DNA from: Georgenia yuyongxinii
Lineage (GTDB): Bacteria; Actinomycetota; Actinomycetes; Actinomycetales; Actinomycetaceae
Length of the DNA stretch: 64,000 nt
Reading direction: 5' to 3'
Assembly: GCF_006352065.1 (NCBI RefSeq)
Contig: NZ_CP040915.1
Coordinates: 3,100,001 to 3,164,000 of the forward strand
Shown here: piece after piece, positions 54,307 through 62,645 of the stretch
Position numbering within the stretch: the stretch's first letter is position 1
Layout: each line of letters begins with the position of its first letter
Position numbers and translations under genes: made by a program
Notes under the pieces: model-generated
Told to the model about the DNA's origin: nothing
The model's input: only the letters and a program-made list of their open reading frames with translations
Database searches by the model: none

Positions 54307-56298
54307 CTAACCCCTCAGCACCTCGTCGACGACGTCGGTGAGGTGCTCGACGGTGAACCCGTACCGCTCCGCGATCACCTCGGCGGGTGCTGAGGCCCCG
54401 AAGTCCGTCACGCCGACGCACCGGTCCGTCGGCCGCAGCACGCGGTACCAGGACATCGGGTGCGCGGCCTCGACCACCACCCGCGGCACCGCGGCCGGGG
54501 CGAGCCGCTCGAGGGCCTCGGTCGGCAGGGTCGAGAACCGCTCGACGTCGAGCACCGAGACCACCGCGGCGCGCCGGCCGCACGTCCGGGCAGCCTCCAC
54601 GGCCAGGTGGGTCTCGCTGCCGGTGGCGATGAGCACCACCTCGGGGTCCTCTACCGGCACCAGCAGGTAGGCGCCGTCCTCAGCCGAGCCGACCTGCACC
54701 GAGTGGTCCAGCTGCGGCAGGTCGGAGCGGGAGAGCACCAGGCAGGTGGGACGGTTCTGCTCCTGCAACGCGAGCTTCCACGCCACCTTGGTCTCGTAGA
54801 AGTCCGCCGGCCGGAGCACCTGCATGTGCGGGATCGACCTCAGGAAGGGCAACACCTCCACCGGCTGGTGCGTGGGGCCGTCCTCCCCCAGCAGCACCGA
54901 GTCGTGGCTGAAGATGTGGATGGACGGGCACTCCTGCAGCGCCGCCATCCGCAGGGCGTTGGCCTGGTAGGTGGCGAACATCAGGAAGGTGCCGCCGAAG
55001 CCGCGGAGCACCGAGTGCATCGTGATGCCGTTGGCGATCGCGCCCATGGCGTGCTCGCGGACCCCGAACCGGATGTTCTGCCCGGCCCGCTCCGCCGGCC
55101 CGAACACCCCGCCGTCCGAGAGCCGCGCGAAGGTGGCCCCGGCGAGGTCGGCCGAGCCCCCCAGCAGGAACGGGGCGTACGGGGCGATCGCGTCGAGCAC
55201 GGCGCCCGACGACGCCCGGGTGGCCTCCGCGCCGGCGGGCGCCTCGAGCACCTCAAGCACCTCGACGCACGCGGCCACCATCTCCTCCGGGCTCAGCAGC
55301 GACTCCGCGCCGCCCGCGCACGCAGTGCGCGTCTCCCAGGCGTCGTACACGGCCTTGTTGCCTTCCCGCACAGCCGCCCAGAACTGGGCGACCTCGGCGG
55401 GCACCTCGAACGGTGCATACCCGTCCAGCCCGAGATGGGCGCGAGTGGCCGCCAGGTCGGCGGCGCTGGGCGCCCCGGAGTGGCTCAGCCGGTCGTCCGT
55501 CAACGGCGACCCGGCGCCGATGGTCGTGCGCACGCGCACCAGGGTCGGCCGCTGCGACTCGGCGGCCGCCTCGGTGAACGCCCGGCTCAGCCCGCCGACG
55601 TCCATGCCGTCGACGGCGTCGACCACGTGCCATCCCAGCGCCCGGAACGCCTCGACGATGCCGTCGCTGTCCATGGTCTCCGAGGCGCGGGAGTCGATCA
55701 CCACGTCGTTGTCGTCGTAGACCACGCACAGGTGGGACAGCTCGAGCTTGCCCGCGATCGCCGCGGCTTCGTAGGCGATGCCCTCCATGAGGTCACCGTC
55801 CGAGGCGAGCACCCAGGTGCGGTGGTCGACGACGTTCGGCCCGAGCCGTGATCGCAGGTACTCCTCGGCGATGGCGAGCCCGACGGCATTCGCCACCCCC
55901 TGGCCCAGCGGGCCGGTGGTGACCTCCACGCCGGGCGTGTCGCCCCGCTCGGGGTGGCCGGGCGTCTTGGAGCCCCACTGCCGGAAGTCGCGCAGGTCCT
56001 CCACGGACAGGTCGTACCCGGCGAGATGGAGCGCGGCGTAAAGCATCGCGCTGCCGTGCCCGGCCGACAGGACGAACCGGTCGCGGTTGAGCCAGGCCGG
56101 GTCCTCAGGGTTGAACCGGAGGTGGTGGGCGAAGAGGGTGTGCACGATGGCGCCGGCACCCAGCGGGAAGCCGTAGTGGCCGGACTTGGCGATGGCGACC
56201 TGGTCCATCGCCAGCATGCGGGCGGTGTTGACGGACAGGGCCTCGACGTCGGAGCAGTGGTGCGGGTGGAGCGAGATGGTCGTGGGTTCGGCCAGCAT
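54307..56298 (-). CDS. Transketolase-family protein of a sugar ABC operon
   Basis: A 663-residue full-length transketolase with thiamine-diphosphate and pyrimidine domains. Recognisable are LSAGHGSAMLYAALHLAGY, TPGHPERGDTPGVEVTTGPLG, ASDGDLMEGIAYEAAAIAG (ThDP-binding GDG), REHAMGAIANG with the catalytic Glu, and GEDGPTHQPVE. The N-terminal substrate loop reads KSGHYGFPLGAG where housekeeping enzymes have GHPG(A/L)P, an unusual change. The gene is the last of the operon binding protein, permease, permease, transketolase, starting 6 bp after the permease stop. It probably acts on a sugar phosphate derived from the imported substrate rather than being the central pentose-phosphate enzyme. Confidence 0.9.
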   Translation of the reverse strand: MLAEPTTISLHPHHCSDVEALSVNTARMLAMDQVAIAKSGHYGFPLGAGAIVHTLFAHHLRFNPEDPAWLNRDRFVLSAGHGSAMLYAALHLAGYDLSVEDLRDFRQWGSKTPGHPERGDTPGVEVTTGPLGQGVANAVGLAIAEEYLRSRLGPNVVDHRTWVLASDGDLMEGIAYEAAAIAGKLELSHLCVVYDDNDVVIDSRASETMDSDGIVEAFRALGWHVVDAVDGMDVGGLSRAFTEAAAESQRPTLVRVRTTIGAGSPLTDDRLSHSGAPSAADLAATRAHLGLDGYAPFEVPAEVAQFWAAVREGNKAVYDAWETRTACAGGAESLLSPEEMVAACVEVLEVLEAPAGAEATRASSGAVLDAIAPYAPFLLGGSADLAGATFARLSDGGVFGPAERAGQNIRFGVREHAMGAIANGITMHSVLRGFGGTFLMFATYQANALRMAALQECPSIHIFSHDSVLLGEDGPTHQPVEVLPFLRSIPHMQVLRPADFYETKVAWKLALQEQNRPTCLVLSRSDLPQLDHSVQVGSAEDGAYLLVPVEDPEVVLIATGSETHLAVEAARTCGRRAAVVSVLDVERFSTLPTEALERLAPAAVPRVVVEAAHPMSWYRVLRPTDRCVGVTDFGASAPAEVIAERYGFTVEHLTDVVDEVLRG

Positions 56299-56304
56299 CG
56301 AGAA

Positions 56305-57201
56305 TCAGCCTTTCGTAGCACCGGCGGACAGGCCCGCCACGATGTGCTTCTGTGCGAAGAGTGAGAAGACGAAGACGGGCAGCGTCATCAGGACGGCCGC
56401 CGCCATGAGGCCGCCCCAGTCGATGCTGGCGTAGCCGATGAAGTCGAAGAGGGCCACGGGCAGCGTCTTCTTCTGGGAGGCGCCGAGGATCATCGAGAAC
56501 AGGAACTGGTTCCACGAGAAGATGAACGACAGCAGCGCCGCGGTCGCGATGCCTGGCTTCGACAGGGGCAGGACGATGCGGAAGAACGCGCCGATGCGGG
56601 TGAGCCCGTCCACCCGGGCGGCCTCCTCGAGCTCGATCGAGACGTTCTCGAAGAAGCTGATCATGATCCACACCACCATCGGCATGGTGATGACGAGGTG
56701 GCTCACGATGAGCGAGAAGTAGCTGCCCACCAGCCCGAGCTTGGTCAGGATGATGTACCACGGCACGAGGTAGGTGATGCCGGGGAGCATGCGCACGAGC
56801 AGCAGCACCACGCCGGTGCGGCGCAGGCTGTAGCGGGCGATGGCGTACGCGGCGGGCAGGCCGATCACCAGGGACACCAGGGTGGCGCCGACGGCGACGA
56901 TCACCGAGTGCTGAGCGGCCTCGGGAATGTTCGACTCCGTCAGCACGGTGCCGTAGTTCTGCAGCGTGGGCGTGAAGGCGAGCAGCTTGTCCGGGTTGTA
57001 GATGTCGACGTTCGCCTTCAGCGACGAGACGATCATCCACACGATCGGGAACACGCACACCACCGCGACGAGCACGATGAGCACGGTCCGGATGAGGTCG
57101 GCGCGGTGCTTGGCACGGCGGAAGCCGGTCCGTATCGGGGCGGGCGAGGTGACGGCTGCCGGCTCGACAGCGGTGCGGGGACGGTCCTGGATGGCGGTCA
57201 C
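56305..57201 (-). CDS. Carbohydrate ABC transporter permease (CUT1, second subunit)
   Basis: A 298-residue MalG-type permease: cytoplasmic N-terminus rich in Pro/Arg, six helices beginning LIRTVLIVLVAVVCVFPIVW, EAA loop ELEEAARVDGLTRIGAFFRI and C-terminal GLSAGATKG. The start is GTG 57201, overlapping the stop of the first permease (GTGA). No ATPase is encoded here, so a shared one is needed. Confidence 0.93.
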   Translation of the reverse strand: MTAIQDRPRTAVEPAAVTSPAPIRTGFRRAKHRADLIRTVLIVLVAVVCVFPIVWMIVSSLKANVDIYNPDKLLAFTPTLQNYGTVLTESNIPEAAQHSVIVAVGATLVSLVIGLPAAYAIARYSLRRTGVVLLLVRMLPGITYLVPWYIILTKLGLVGSYFSLIVSHLVITMPMVVWIMISFFENVSIELEEAARVDGLTRIGAFFRIVLPLSKPGIATAALLSFIFSWNQFLFSMILGASQKKTLPVALFDFIGYASIDWGGLMAAAVLMTLPVFVFSLFAQKHIVAGLSAGATKG

Positions 57202-58082
57202 TTGAGGGTCCTCCCGGCCATCTCGTTGCCCTTCGAGGTGATCAGCGTGATCACGAGGACGATGAGGATGAACAGCATGATGACGGCGGAGGCCATCCCG
57301 AAGTTGGTGTACTCGAACGCCTGCATGAAGCCGTAGGTGTTCAGGGTCTCCGTGGCGTACCCCGGCCCGCCCTTGGTGGTGGCGTAGATGATGTCGAAGG
57401 TCTTCAACGAGTCGACGAGGCGCAGCACGATGGCGGCGAACATTGCCGGGATCATCAGCGGGAAGGTGATGAAGCGGAACCGCTGCCACGCCGTCGCACC
57501 GTCCACGAGGGCCGCCTCGTAGGGCTCCTCGGGCAGCGAGGTCAGGCCGGCCAGGAGGATCAGGGCGATCATCGGCGTCCACTGCCACACGTCCACCACC
57601 ATCAGCCACCACAGCGCGCCCTGCGGGTCGGCGAGGAACTGCTGGGTCTGCAGGCCGATCGCCTGGAAGAGCTGGTTCGCCACCCCGATGTTGGGGTCGT
57701 AGATGATCATCCACGCCATGGAGATGGCCACGGGCGTGGCGACCACGGGCAGGAGGATCAGGGTGCGGGTGACGCGTTCGCCCTTGAACGGCTTACGCAG
57801 CAGCAGCGCGATGGCGTAGCCCAGGGCGATCTCCACCGCGACGGTCACGAAGGTGAACAGCAGCGTGCGGCCGGCTGCCGCCATGAACCGGGCATCGGTG
57901 GTGAGCAGCTTGACGAAGTTGGTCACGCCGACGAACGTCGGTGCCTTGACGGCGCTGCCGCTCCACGTGGTCAGGCTCATGTAGAGCGTGTAGGCCAGCG
58001 GGAACACGAGCAGGGCCAGCGTCAGGAGCAGCGCCGGGGCGATGAAGACGTGCTTGATGTGCTTGTTGAGCCACGTGGACAT
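57198..58082 (-). CDS. Carbohydrate ABC transporter permease (CUT1, first subunit)
   Basis: A 294-residue MalF-type permease with six helices (APALLLTLALLVFPLAYTLY first) and the EAA loop PEEPYEAALVDGATAWQRFR. ATG 58082 follows GAGGAAAC. A strong hairpin at 58096-58129 lies right before this ribosome site, between the binding-protein and permease genes, which could lower permease expression relative to the binding protein. Confidence 0.93.
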   Translation of the reverse strand: MSTWLNKHIKHVFIAPALLLTLALLVFPLAYTLYMSLTTWSGSAVKAPTFVGVTNFVKLLTTDARFMAAAGRTLLFTFVTVAVEIALGYAIALLLRKPFKGERVTRTLILLPVVATPVAISMAWMIIYDPNIGVANQLFQAIGLQTQQFLADPQGALWWLMVVDVWQWTPMIALILLAGLTSLPEEPYEAALVDGATAWQRFRFITFPLMIPAMFAAIVLRLVDSLKTFDIIYATTKGGPGYATETLNTYGFMQAFEYTNFGMASAVIMLFILIVLVITLITSKGNEMAGRTLK

Positions 58083-58095
58083 GTTTCCTCGATCT

Positions 58096-58129
58096 GGGGG
58101 GCGTCACGGCCGGGGTCGTGACGCCCCCC
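58096..58129 (-). terminator. Intra-operon hairpin after the binding-protein gene
   Basis: Perfect 13-bp arms GGGGGGCGTCACG / CGTGACGCCCCCC with an 8-nt loop. It sits 31 bases after the binding-protein stop and immediately before the permease ribosome site. Such hairpins commonly stabilise binding-protein mRNA or partly terminate. Confidence 0.75.
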
Positions 58130-58160
58130 ATGTCTCGTTCTCGGTCGGGTGGTCGGGCGG

Positions 58161-59462
58161 CTACTCCAGCCCGAACTCCGTCTTCTCCGAGTCGATGAGC
58201 TGCTGGAAGGCCTCGTTCGCGGTCTTGGCGGCCGCGGCGACGTCGCCGCCCTCGATGGCCGTGACGAGCGCGCCGCCGATGGCGTCGCGGGCCTCGCCGA
58301 CGCTGACGATGCGCGGGCGGTCGTAGGGCACGCCGTTGGCGTTGCCGTCCTGGACGGCGGTCACGACGTCGGCCGGGAACTTCTCGGCCGTCTGCTCCGA
58401 CTCCCACGCCGAGTCACGCGCGCCCATGACGCCCGCGGCCTGCATCTCGGCGGCCATCTCCTTGCTGGTGGCCCAGCGGATGAACTCCCACGCGCCGTCG
58501 GGGTTGTCGCTGCCCGCGGCCATGCCGAAGGCCTGCGGGGTGACCACGGAGGTCTTCGCGGGCGACGGCGCGTAGCCCACCTGCTCGGTGGTCAGGGTGG
58601 ACTTCTCCGGGTCGGTGAACTCGGGCCAGCGGTCGTCGCCCTCGATGTACATGGCGAGCTTGCCCTGGGAGAACAGCGCGCTGCACTCGGCCCAGGACAT
58701 GTTCAGCACGCCGTCGGGGCCGTAGTTGCTCACGAGGTTGCCGTAGTACTCCAGGGCCTCGATCGCCTCGGGGCTGTCGATGGTGGCGTCGCCGTACGGC
58801 GCGCCGCCGTCGTTCCAGTCGCCGTCGAAGGCGTAGAGGAACTGGCCGAAGGTGGTGACCGCCTGGGCACGCTGGCCGCGCAGGCAGATGCCGGCGACGT
58901 CGTCGCCGTCCAGCTTGGCGGCGGTCGCCTCGAGCTCCTCGAGGGTGGTGGGCACGTTCTCGATGCCGGCCTCCGCGAAGAGGTCGGTGCGGTAGAAGAG
59001 CATCTGGCGGGCGGTCGCCACGGGGACGGCGATGACGTTGCCCTCCGTGGAGGTGACCGCCTCGCGGGTGGGGGCACCGAAGTCGTTCCAGTCGAACTCG
59101 GCGTCGCCCTCGACCTTGTCGGTGAGGTCCGCGATCCAGGCGTTGTTGACGAACTGTGCGGAGTCCTGCGGCGGGCGGTAGAGGAAGACGTCGGTCTCGC
59201 TGTTGCCGGAGCCGAACTCCACGCGCAGCTGCTGGGAGACCTGGTCCTCGTTGAGGCTGGTGATCTCGACGTCGATCCCGGTCGCCTCCTCGAACTCCGG
59301 GAGCCTCTCCTCGATCATGTCGGTGATCGAGTGCGGCGACATCATGACCTGAAGGCTGGAGGTTTCCCCGCCCTCGTTCGCGGCGCCGCTCGTCCCGCAG
59401 GCGGCGAGCCCGCCGGCCAGAACGGTGGTCCCGAGCACCGCAATCACTCTCGTGCTTCTCAT
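58161..59462 (-). CDS. Sugar ABC transporter substrate-binding lipoprotein
   Basis: A 433-residue lipoprotein: signal RVIAVLGTTVLAGGLAACG with the lipobox ending at Cys near residue 22, then LQVMMSPHSITDMIEERLPE, TGIDVEITSLNEDQVSQQL and QMLFYRTDLFAEAGIENVPT, standard for family 1 solute-binding proteins. ATG 59462 has GAGGAAG at good distance. It is the first gene of the transketolase operon and faces the GntR-LacI regulator. The ligand is unknown. Confidence 0.93.
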   Translation of the reverse strand: MRSTRVIAVLGTTVLAGGLAACGTSGAANEGGETSSLQVMMSPHSITDMIEERLPEFEEATGIDVEITSLNEDQVSQQLRVEFGSGNSETDVFLYRPPQDSAQFVNNAWIADLTDKVEGDAEFDWNDFGAPTREAVTSTEGNVIAVPVATARQMLFYRTDLFAEAGIENVPTTLEELEATAAKLDGDDVAGICLRGQRAQAVTTFGQFLYAFDGDWNDGGAPYGDATIDSPEAIEALEYYGNLVSNYGPDGVLNMSWAECSALFSQGKLAMYIEGDDRWPEFTDPEKSTLTTEQVGYAPSPAKTSVVTPQAFGMAAGSDNPDGAWEFIRWATSKEMAAEMQAAGVMGARDSAWESEQTAEKFPADVVTAVQDGNANGVPYDRPRIVSVGEARDAIGGALVTAIEGGDVAAAAKTANEAFQQLIDSEKTEFGLE

Positions 59463-59773
59463 CGCAACTTCCTCGTTGTCGGCAATGTGCAGCCCCACGA
59501 CTGTGTGAGCAGCCCCACGAACTGTGGAGCGCCGCCAGGTTAGGGAAGTTGTCACTGACATGTCAAAACAATCGACAGAAGGCCGAAACGGGATGCACCG
59601 ACACCCTGGGCGGATCACCGGGAATGTCTGTATTTTCACTGGTCGCCTTCGATCTCGGCAGTGTCACGGCATTGTCCGGACATTACGTGTGTTGTAAGGT
59701 CTGACACAATCCGGACGCAGAGGTCCGGCGCCGCGAAGCAGCGCAGCACGCGAACGGATGGGCACCGCCAGCC
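59463..59773. promoter_or_regulatory. Divergent control region of the transketolase operon
   Basis: The 311-bp gap between the binding-protein gene and its regulator. It holds two perfect 10-bp palindromes, TGACATGTCA (59556-59565) and TGTCCGGACA (59673-59682), and a looser TTGTAAGGTCTGACACAA near 59692. All have the GT...AC symmetry usual in GntR-type operators. Confidence 0.55.
59672..59700 (+). promoter_or_regulatory. Promoter of the GntR-LacI regulator with overlapping operator
   Basis: TTGTCC (59672-59677) and TAAGGT (59695-59700) are separated by 17 bp, a good actinobacterial housekeeping-type -35/-10 pair. The palindrome TGTCCGGACA overlaps the -35 box, which would fit autorepression. 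Expected transcript leader is about 65 nt. Confidence 0.6.
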
Positions 59774-60925
59774 ATGGAGACTCAGCAGCACGCATCACAT
59801 CTACCGATCGAGCTCGACAGGTCGTCGACCACCCCGCTGTACCTCCAGCTCGCCGACGCCATGGAGACCGCGATCATGGAGGGGGCCCTCGCCCCCGGGT
59901 CCCGGCTGGAGGCCGAGGTGGGCCTGGCCGCGCGGCTGGGCCTGTCACGGCCCACCGTCCGCCAGGGCATCCAGGAGCTGGTCGACAAGGGCCTGGTGGC
60001 TCGCCAGCGCGGGGTGGGCACGCAGATCGTCTCGCCCGAGCTCCGGCCGTCCGTGGCCGCTCCTCGCCGTCCGGGGCTCGCGGGAACTGCTGACGACGGC
60101 GCCACGGCCCTCACCGGCACCGTGGGCCTCGCCGTCCCCGACTTCTCCAACCCGTTCTTCTCCGGCATCGCGCAGGTGATCGAGCGCCGCGCCCGCCAGC
60201 TCGGGTACTTCCTCCTCATGGCGGACACCGACGAGGACCCGGCCACCGAGCTGAGCACGCTGCAACGTATGAGCGAGCAGGTGGACGGCGTGATCGCCGT
60301 CGCCCCCCGCGCCGGCGACGAGGATCTGCACGGCGTCCTGGCCGGCATGGAGAACGTGGTGCTGATCAACCGTCAGCTCCCCGGACTGGCGAGCGTGAAC
60401 GTCGACGTCGCGCTCGGGATGCGGCAGGCGGTGGCGCACCTGGCAGCCCTGGGCCACCGGGACCTGGGCTACATCGGCGGCCCGGAGGCCTCCCGCGCCG
60501 GGCGGACGATCGCGGCGAGCCTACGGGCCGCGGCCACCGAGTTCGGCTGCCAGCTGAGCGAGCTCGCACACGTGGAACCCAACCACCGCGGCGGGTTCGC
60601 GGCCGCGGACGTCGTCGTCGCGTCGAAGGTGACAGCCGTCGTCGCCCACAACGACCTCATCGCCTTCGGGCTCATCTCCCGGCTCGTGGAGCGGGGCCTG
60701 GCGGTGCCCGACGACGTCAGCGTGATCGGCTGCGACGACATCCCCTTCAGCTCTATGCTCACCCCGACCCTGACCTCCGTGGCGGTGGACCCCGACCGGG
60801 TCGGCCGCTCGGCGGTGGACCTGCTCATGCGCAGCATCCACGCCGGTGAGGACATCGGCGCGGTGGAGGTCACGGTGCCCTCCCAGCTGGTGGTGCGCGC
60901 CTCGACCGGGGTGGCGCCGGTCTAG
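59774..60925 (+). CDS. GntR-type DNA-binding domain fused to a LacI-type sugar sensor
   Basis: A 383-residue chimeric regulator. Residues 10-85 are a GntR winged helix: STTPLYLQLADAMETAIMEG, LPSE-like RLEAEVGLAARLGLSRPTVR, and KGLVARQRGVGTQIV. From about 110 on it has a periplasmic-binding-protein sensor (TVGLAVPDFSNPFFSGIAQV, VDGVIAVAPRAGDE, HRDLGYIGGPEASRAGRT, SVIGCDDIPFSSMLTPTLTS). The same domain pairing is known from AraR of Bacillus. It is divergent from the binding-protein/transketolase operon and probably controls it in response to a sugar. The start is ATG 59774. Confidence 0.93.
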   Translation: METQQHASHLPIELDRSSTTPLYLQLADAMETAIMEGALAPGSRLEAEVGLAARLGLSRPTVRQGIQELVDKGLVARQRGVGTQIVSPELRPSVAAPRRPGLAGTADDGATALTGTVGLAVPDFSNPFFSGIAQVIERRARQLGYFLLMADTDEDPATELSTLQRMSEQVDGVIAVAPRAGDEDLHGVLAGMENVVLINRQLPGLASVNVDVALGMRQAVAHLAALGHRDLGYIGGPEASRAGRTIAASLRAAATEFGCQLSELAHVEPNHRGGFAAADVVVASKVTAVVAHNDLIAFGLISRLVERGLAVPDDVSVIGCDDIPFSSMLTPTLTSVAVDPDRVGRSAVDLLMRSIHAGEDIGAVEVTVPSQLVVRASTGVAPV

Positions 60926-61053
60926 TCGACCGTCACGCCCCACCCACCCGTCGGTCGAGGCCTGGTCGTGGCGCTGGTATCGATCTGCGAGCACCTGCGG
61001 GTGTGTGGCCGGAGGTCGGCGATAACGCCGCGATAACATCGAGGTGACGACGT

Positions 61054-61076
61054 CGTGACCATGCTCTGAGGTCACG
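61054..61076 (+). promoter_or_regulatory. Hairpin that contains the ribosome-binding site of the first unknown gene
   Basis: Arms CGTGACC (61054-61060) and GGTCACG (61070-61076) flank a 9-nt loop ATGCTCTGA. The likely ribosome site TGAGG (61067-61071) runs into the second arm, and the ATG follows at 61077. Folding could limit translation. Confidence 0.35.
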
Positions 61077-62645
61077 ATGAACGCGACACCGGGCCCACGA
61101 AGCGTCATGCCCGAGATCTTCCGCGTCTGCGCCGCCGGCACGGACGCCGAGAGCGAGGCCCTGGCCGATCGCGAGCTCCGGCGCATCGCCGAGGAGCTCG
61201 ACGCCGCCCCCACCCAGACGCGGGCCCGCGCCGGGTCGGTCTTCACCGCACACCTGTGGCCACGGGGCGCGGCCTACGACCCCCGCACACTGAACCAGGA
61301 CCTCGTCCCCCTCCACTTCCCGTGGCCGGAGCCGACCGCCCTGGCGAAGATGATGCGGCGTGAGGTCGACGACCTGTACGTCGGGGGCGGGGAGGACGGC
61401 GCGCGTCATCTGCTGGCCAGCATCGCCTACAGCGAGACCGTGTACGCCACCGGCCACGATCTGCCCGGTTCCCCGTTCCGCAACCTCGTCCCGTTCAGCA
61501 ACTCCCAGGAGGCGTTGGAGGCCGGGCGGCGAACCTACGTCGCTTGTGACAACGCGATACGGGACGTGCTCAGACGTGCCCGAGCCACCCTGTCCGCCAC
61601 CGAACAGACGGCCTTGGCGCTGGCCGACCACGACCTTCAGGCGGCGCGGGCAGAGATCCATCGCGAGGCGGAGCGGTACCTCGACATCGCCTCGGCGCCC
61701 GGCGCCGACGCCCGGCAGATCCTCGGCTGGGACGGCCCGTTGTCCGAGGTGGTGCTGCGTGGTCCGGATGTCGCCGCACTGGCGGGTGCCCTGCGGCGGA
61801 TCCACGAACAGCTCCGCGCGCTCGAGGGTGCCGTCCACGCCCTGGTGCGGACCACCGCCGCCGGCGGCCCGCGAGCGCCGGGTGCACTGGCGGTCGAGGC
61901 CGCCGCACAGGACCTGGCCGTGGTGGTGGCGGCGGAGGCCGCCGGCTTCCCGATCCTGTACCGCGTCTGGCGAGACCACCCGCTGCCCGCCGGCATCGTC
62001 GCCGTCCCGGCCGACGGCGGATCCACCCTCACCACGGCGCCTCGCCGCGGTGAACGGCAGTCCGTCGCGGAGGCGAGCGGGAATGCGCGAGCCATCGCCG
62101 ACCTGCAGAACGCCATCTTCCGCACCCTGCAGCGGGCCGACCGGGCGAATGCCGGCTTCAACGCCGCCCTGGTGAGCGATCCGCACAAGGTGTGGCGCTA
62201 CGCACCGCTCGTCGCCCGCGCCCTGGACGCCCAGCAGGTCGACGGCCCCTCGATCGCCTTCCGCGCGGCCGCGGACGAGCTGGACGACGTGTCGGGGATG
62301 TCCGCGCTGGCCACGCTCAACCTCGTCGCGGGGGCCCTGTCCATCGCCGCGGGGCTCACGGCCGCGGCCCCGCCCGTCGCCTTGGCGTTCGCGGTGGCCA
62401 GCGCCGTGCTGGGTGCGGCCGAGACCCTGGAGGACTACTTCAGGCGCGCGGAGCAGGAGGACGCCTTCAACGCCGTGCTGGATCCCGGCAAGGCCGTGGC
62501 CGCCGCGCCCGGCTACCTCGGCATCGTGGTCGGCGTCGTCTTCTCGGTGCTCGACGTCAAGGGCGTGATGGACGCCGTCGCGGCCGCACGCGCGTTCCGC
62601 AGCGCGTCGGCGGCCACCGCGGCGGCTGAGCTGGTGTCACCGTGA
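61077..62645 (+). CDS. Protein of unknown function with a C-terminal hydrophobic hairpin
   Basis: A 522-residue protein I do not recognise. Residues 1-400 are soluble, Ala/Arg/Glu-rich and largely helical, with RGAAYDPRTLNQDLVPLHFP and LLASIAYSETVYATGHDLPG as distinctive pieces. Residues 415-465 are a long glycine-zipper-like hydrophobic stretch (TLNLVAGALSIAAGLTAAAP, VALAFAVASAVLGAA), and 480-500 another (GYLGIVVGVVFSVLDVKGVM), then an Ala-rich tail. Such hydrophobic hairpins occur in secreted toxins and phage-like delivery proteins, but no catalytic motif supports that here. Its stop overlaps the next GTG (GTGA). The start ATG 61077 is 152 bp from the regulator gene; ATG 61107 is an alternative. 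Confidence 0.7.
   Translation: MNATPGPRSVMPEIFRVCAAGTDAESEALADRELRRIAEELDAAPTQTRARAGSVFTAHLWPRGAAYDPRTLNQDLVPLHFPWPEPTALAKMMRREVDDLYVGGGEDGARHLLASIAYSETVYATGHDLPGSPFRNLVPFSNSQEALEAGRRTYVACDNAIRDVLRRARATLSATEQTALALADHDLQAARAEIHREAERYLDIASAPGADARQILGWDGPLSEVVLRGPDVAALAGALRRIHEQLRALEGAVHALVRTTAAGGPRAPGALAVEAAAQDLAVVVAAEAAGFPILYRVWRDHPLPAGIVAVPADGGSTLTTAPRRGERQSVAEASGNARAIADLQNAIFRTLQRADRANAGFNAALVSDPHKVWRYAPLVARALDAQQVDGPSIAFRAAADELDDVSGMSALATLNLVAGALSIAAGLTAAAPPVALAFAVASAVLGAAETLEDYFRRAEQEDAFNAVLDPGKAVAAAPGYLGIVVGVVFSVLDVKGVMDAVAAARAFRSASAATAAAELVSP

Noticed and set aside
61061-61069. A three-codon ORF ATG CTC TGA before the first unknown gene
   Set aside because: It lacks a ribosome site and lies in a hairpin loop; no reason to think it is translated.
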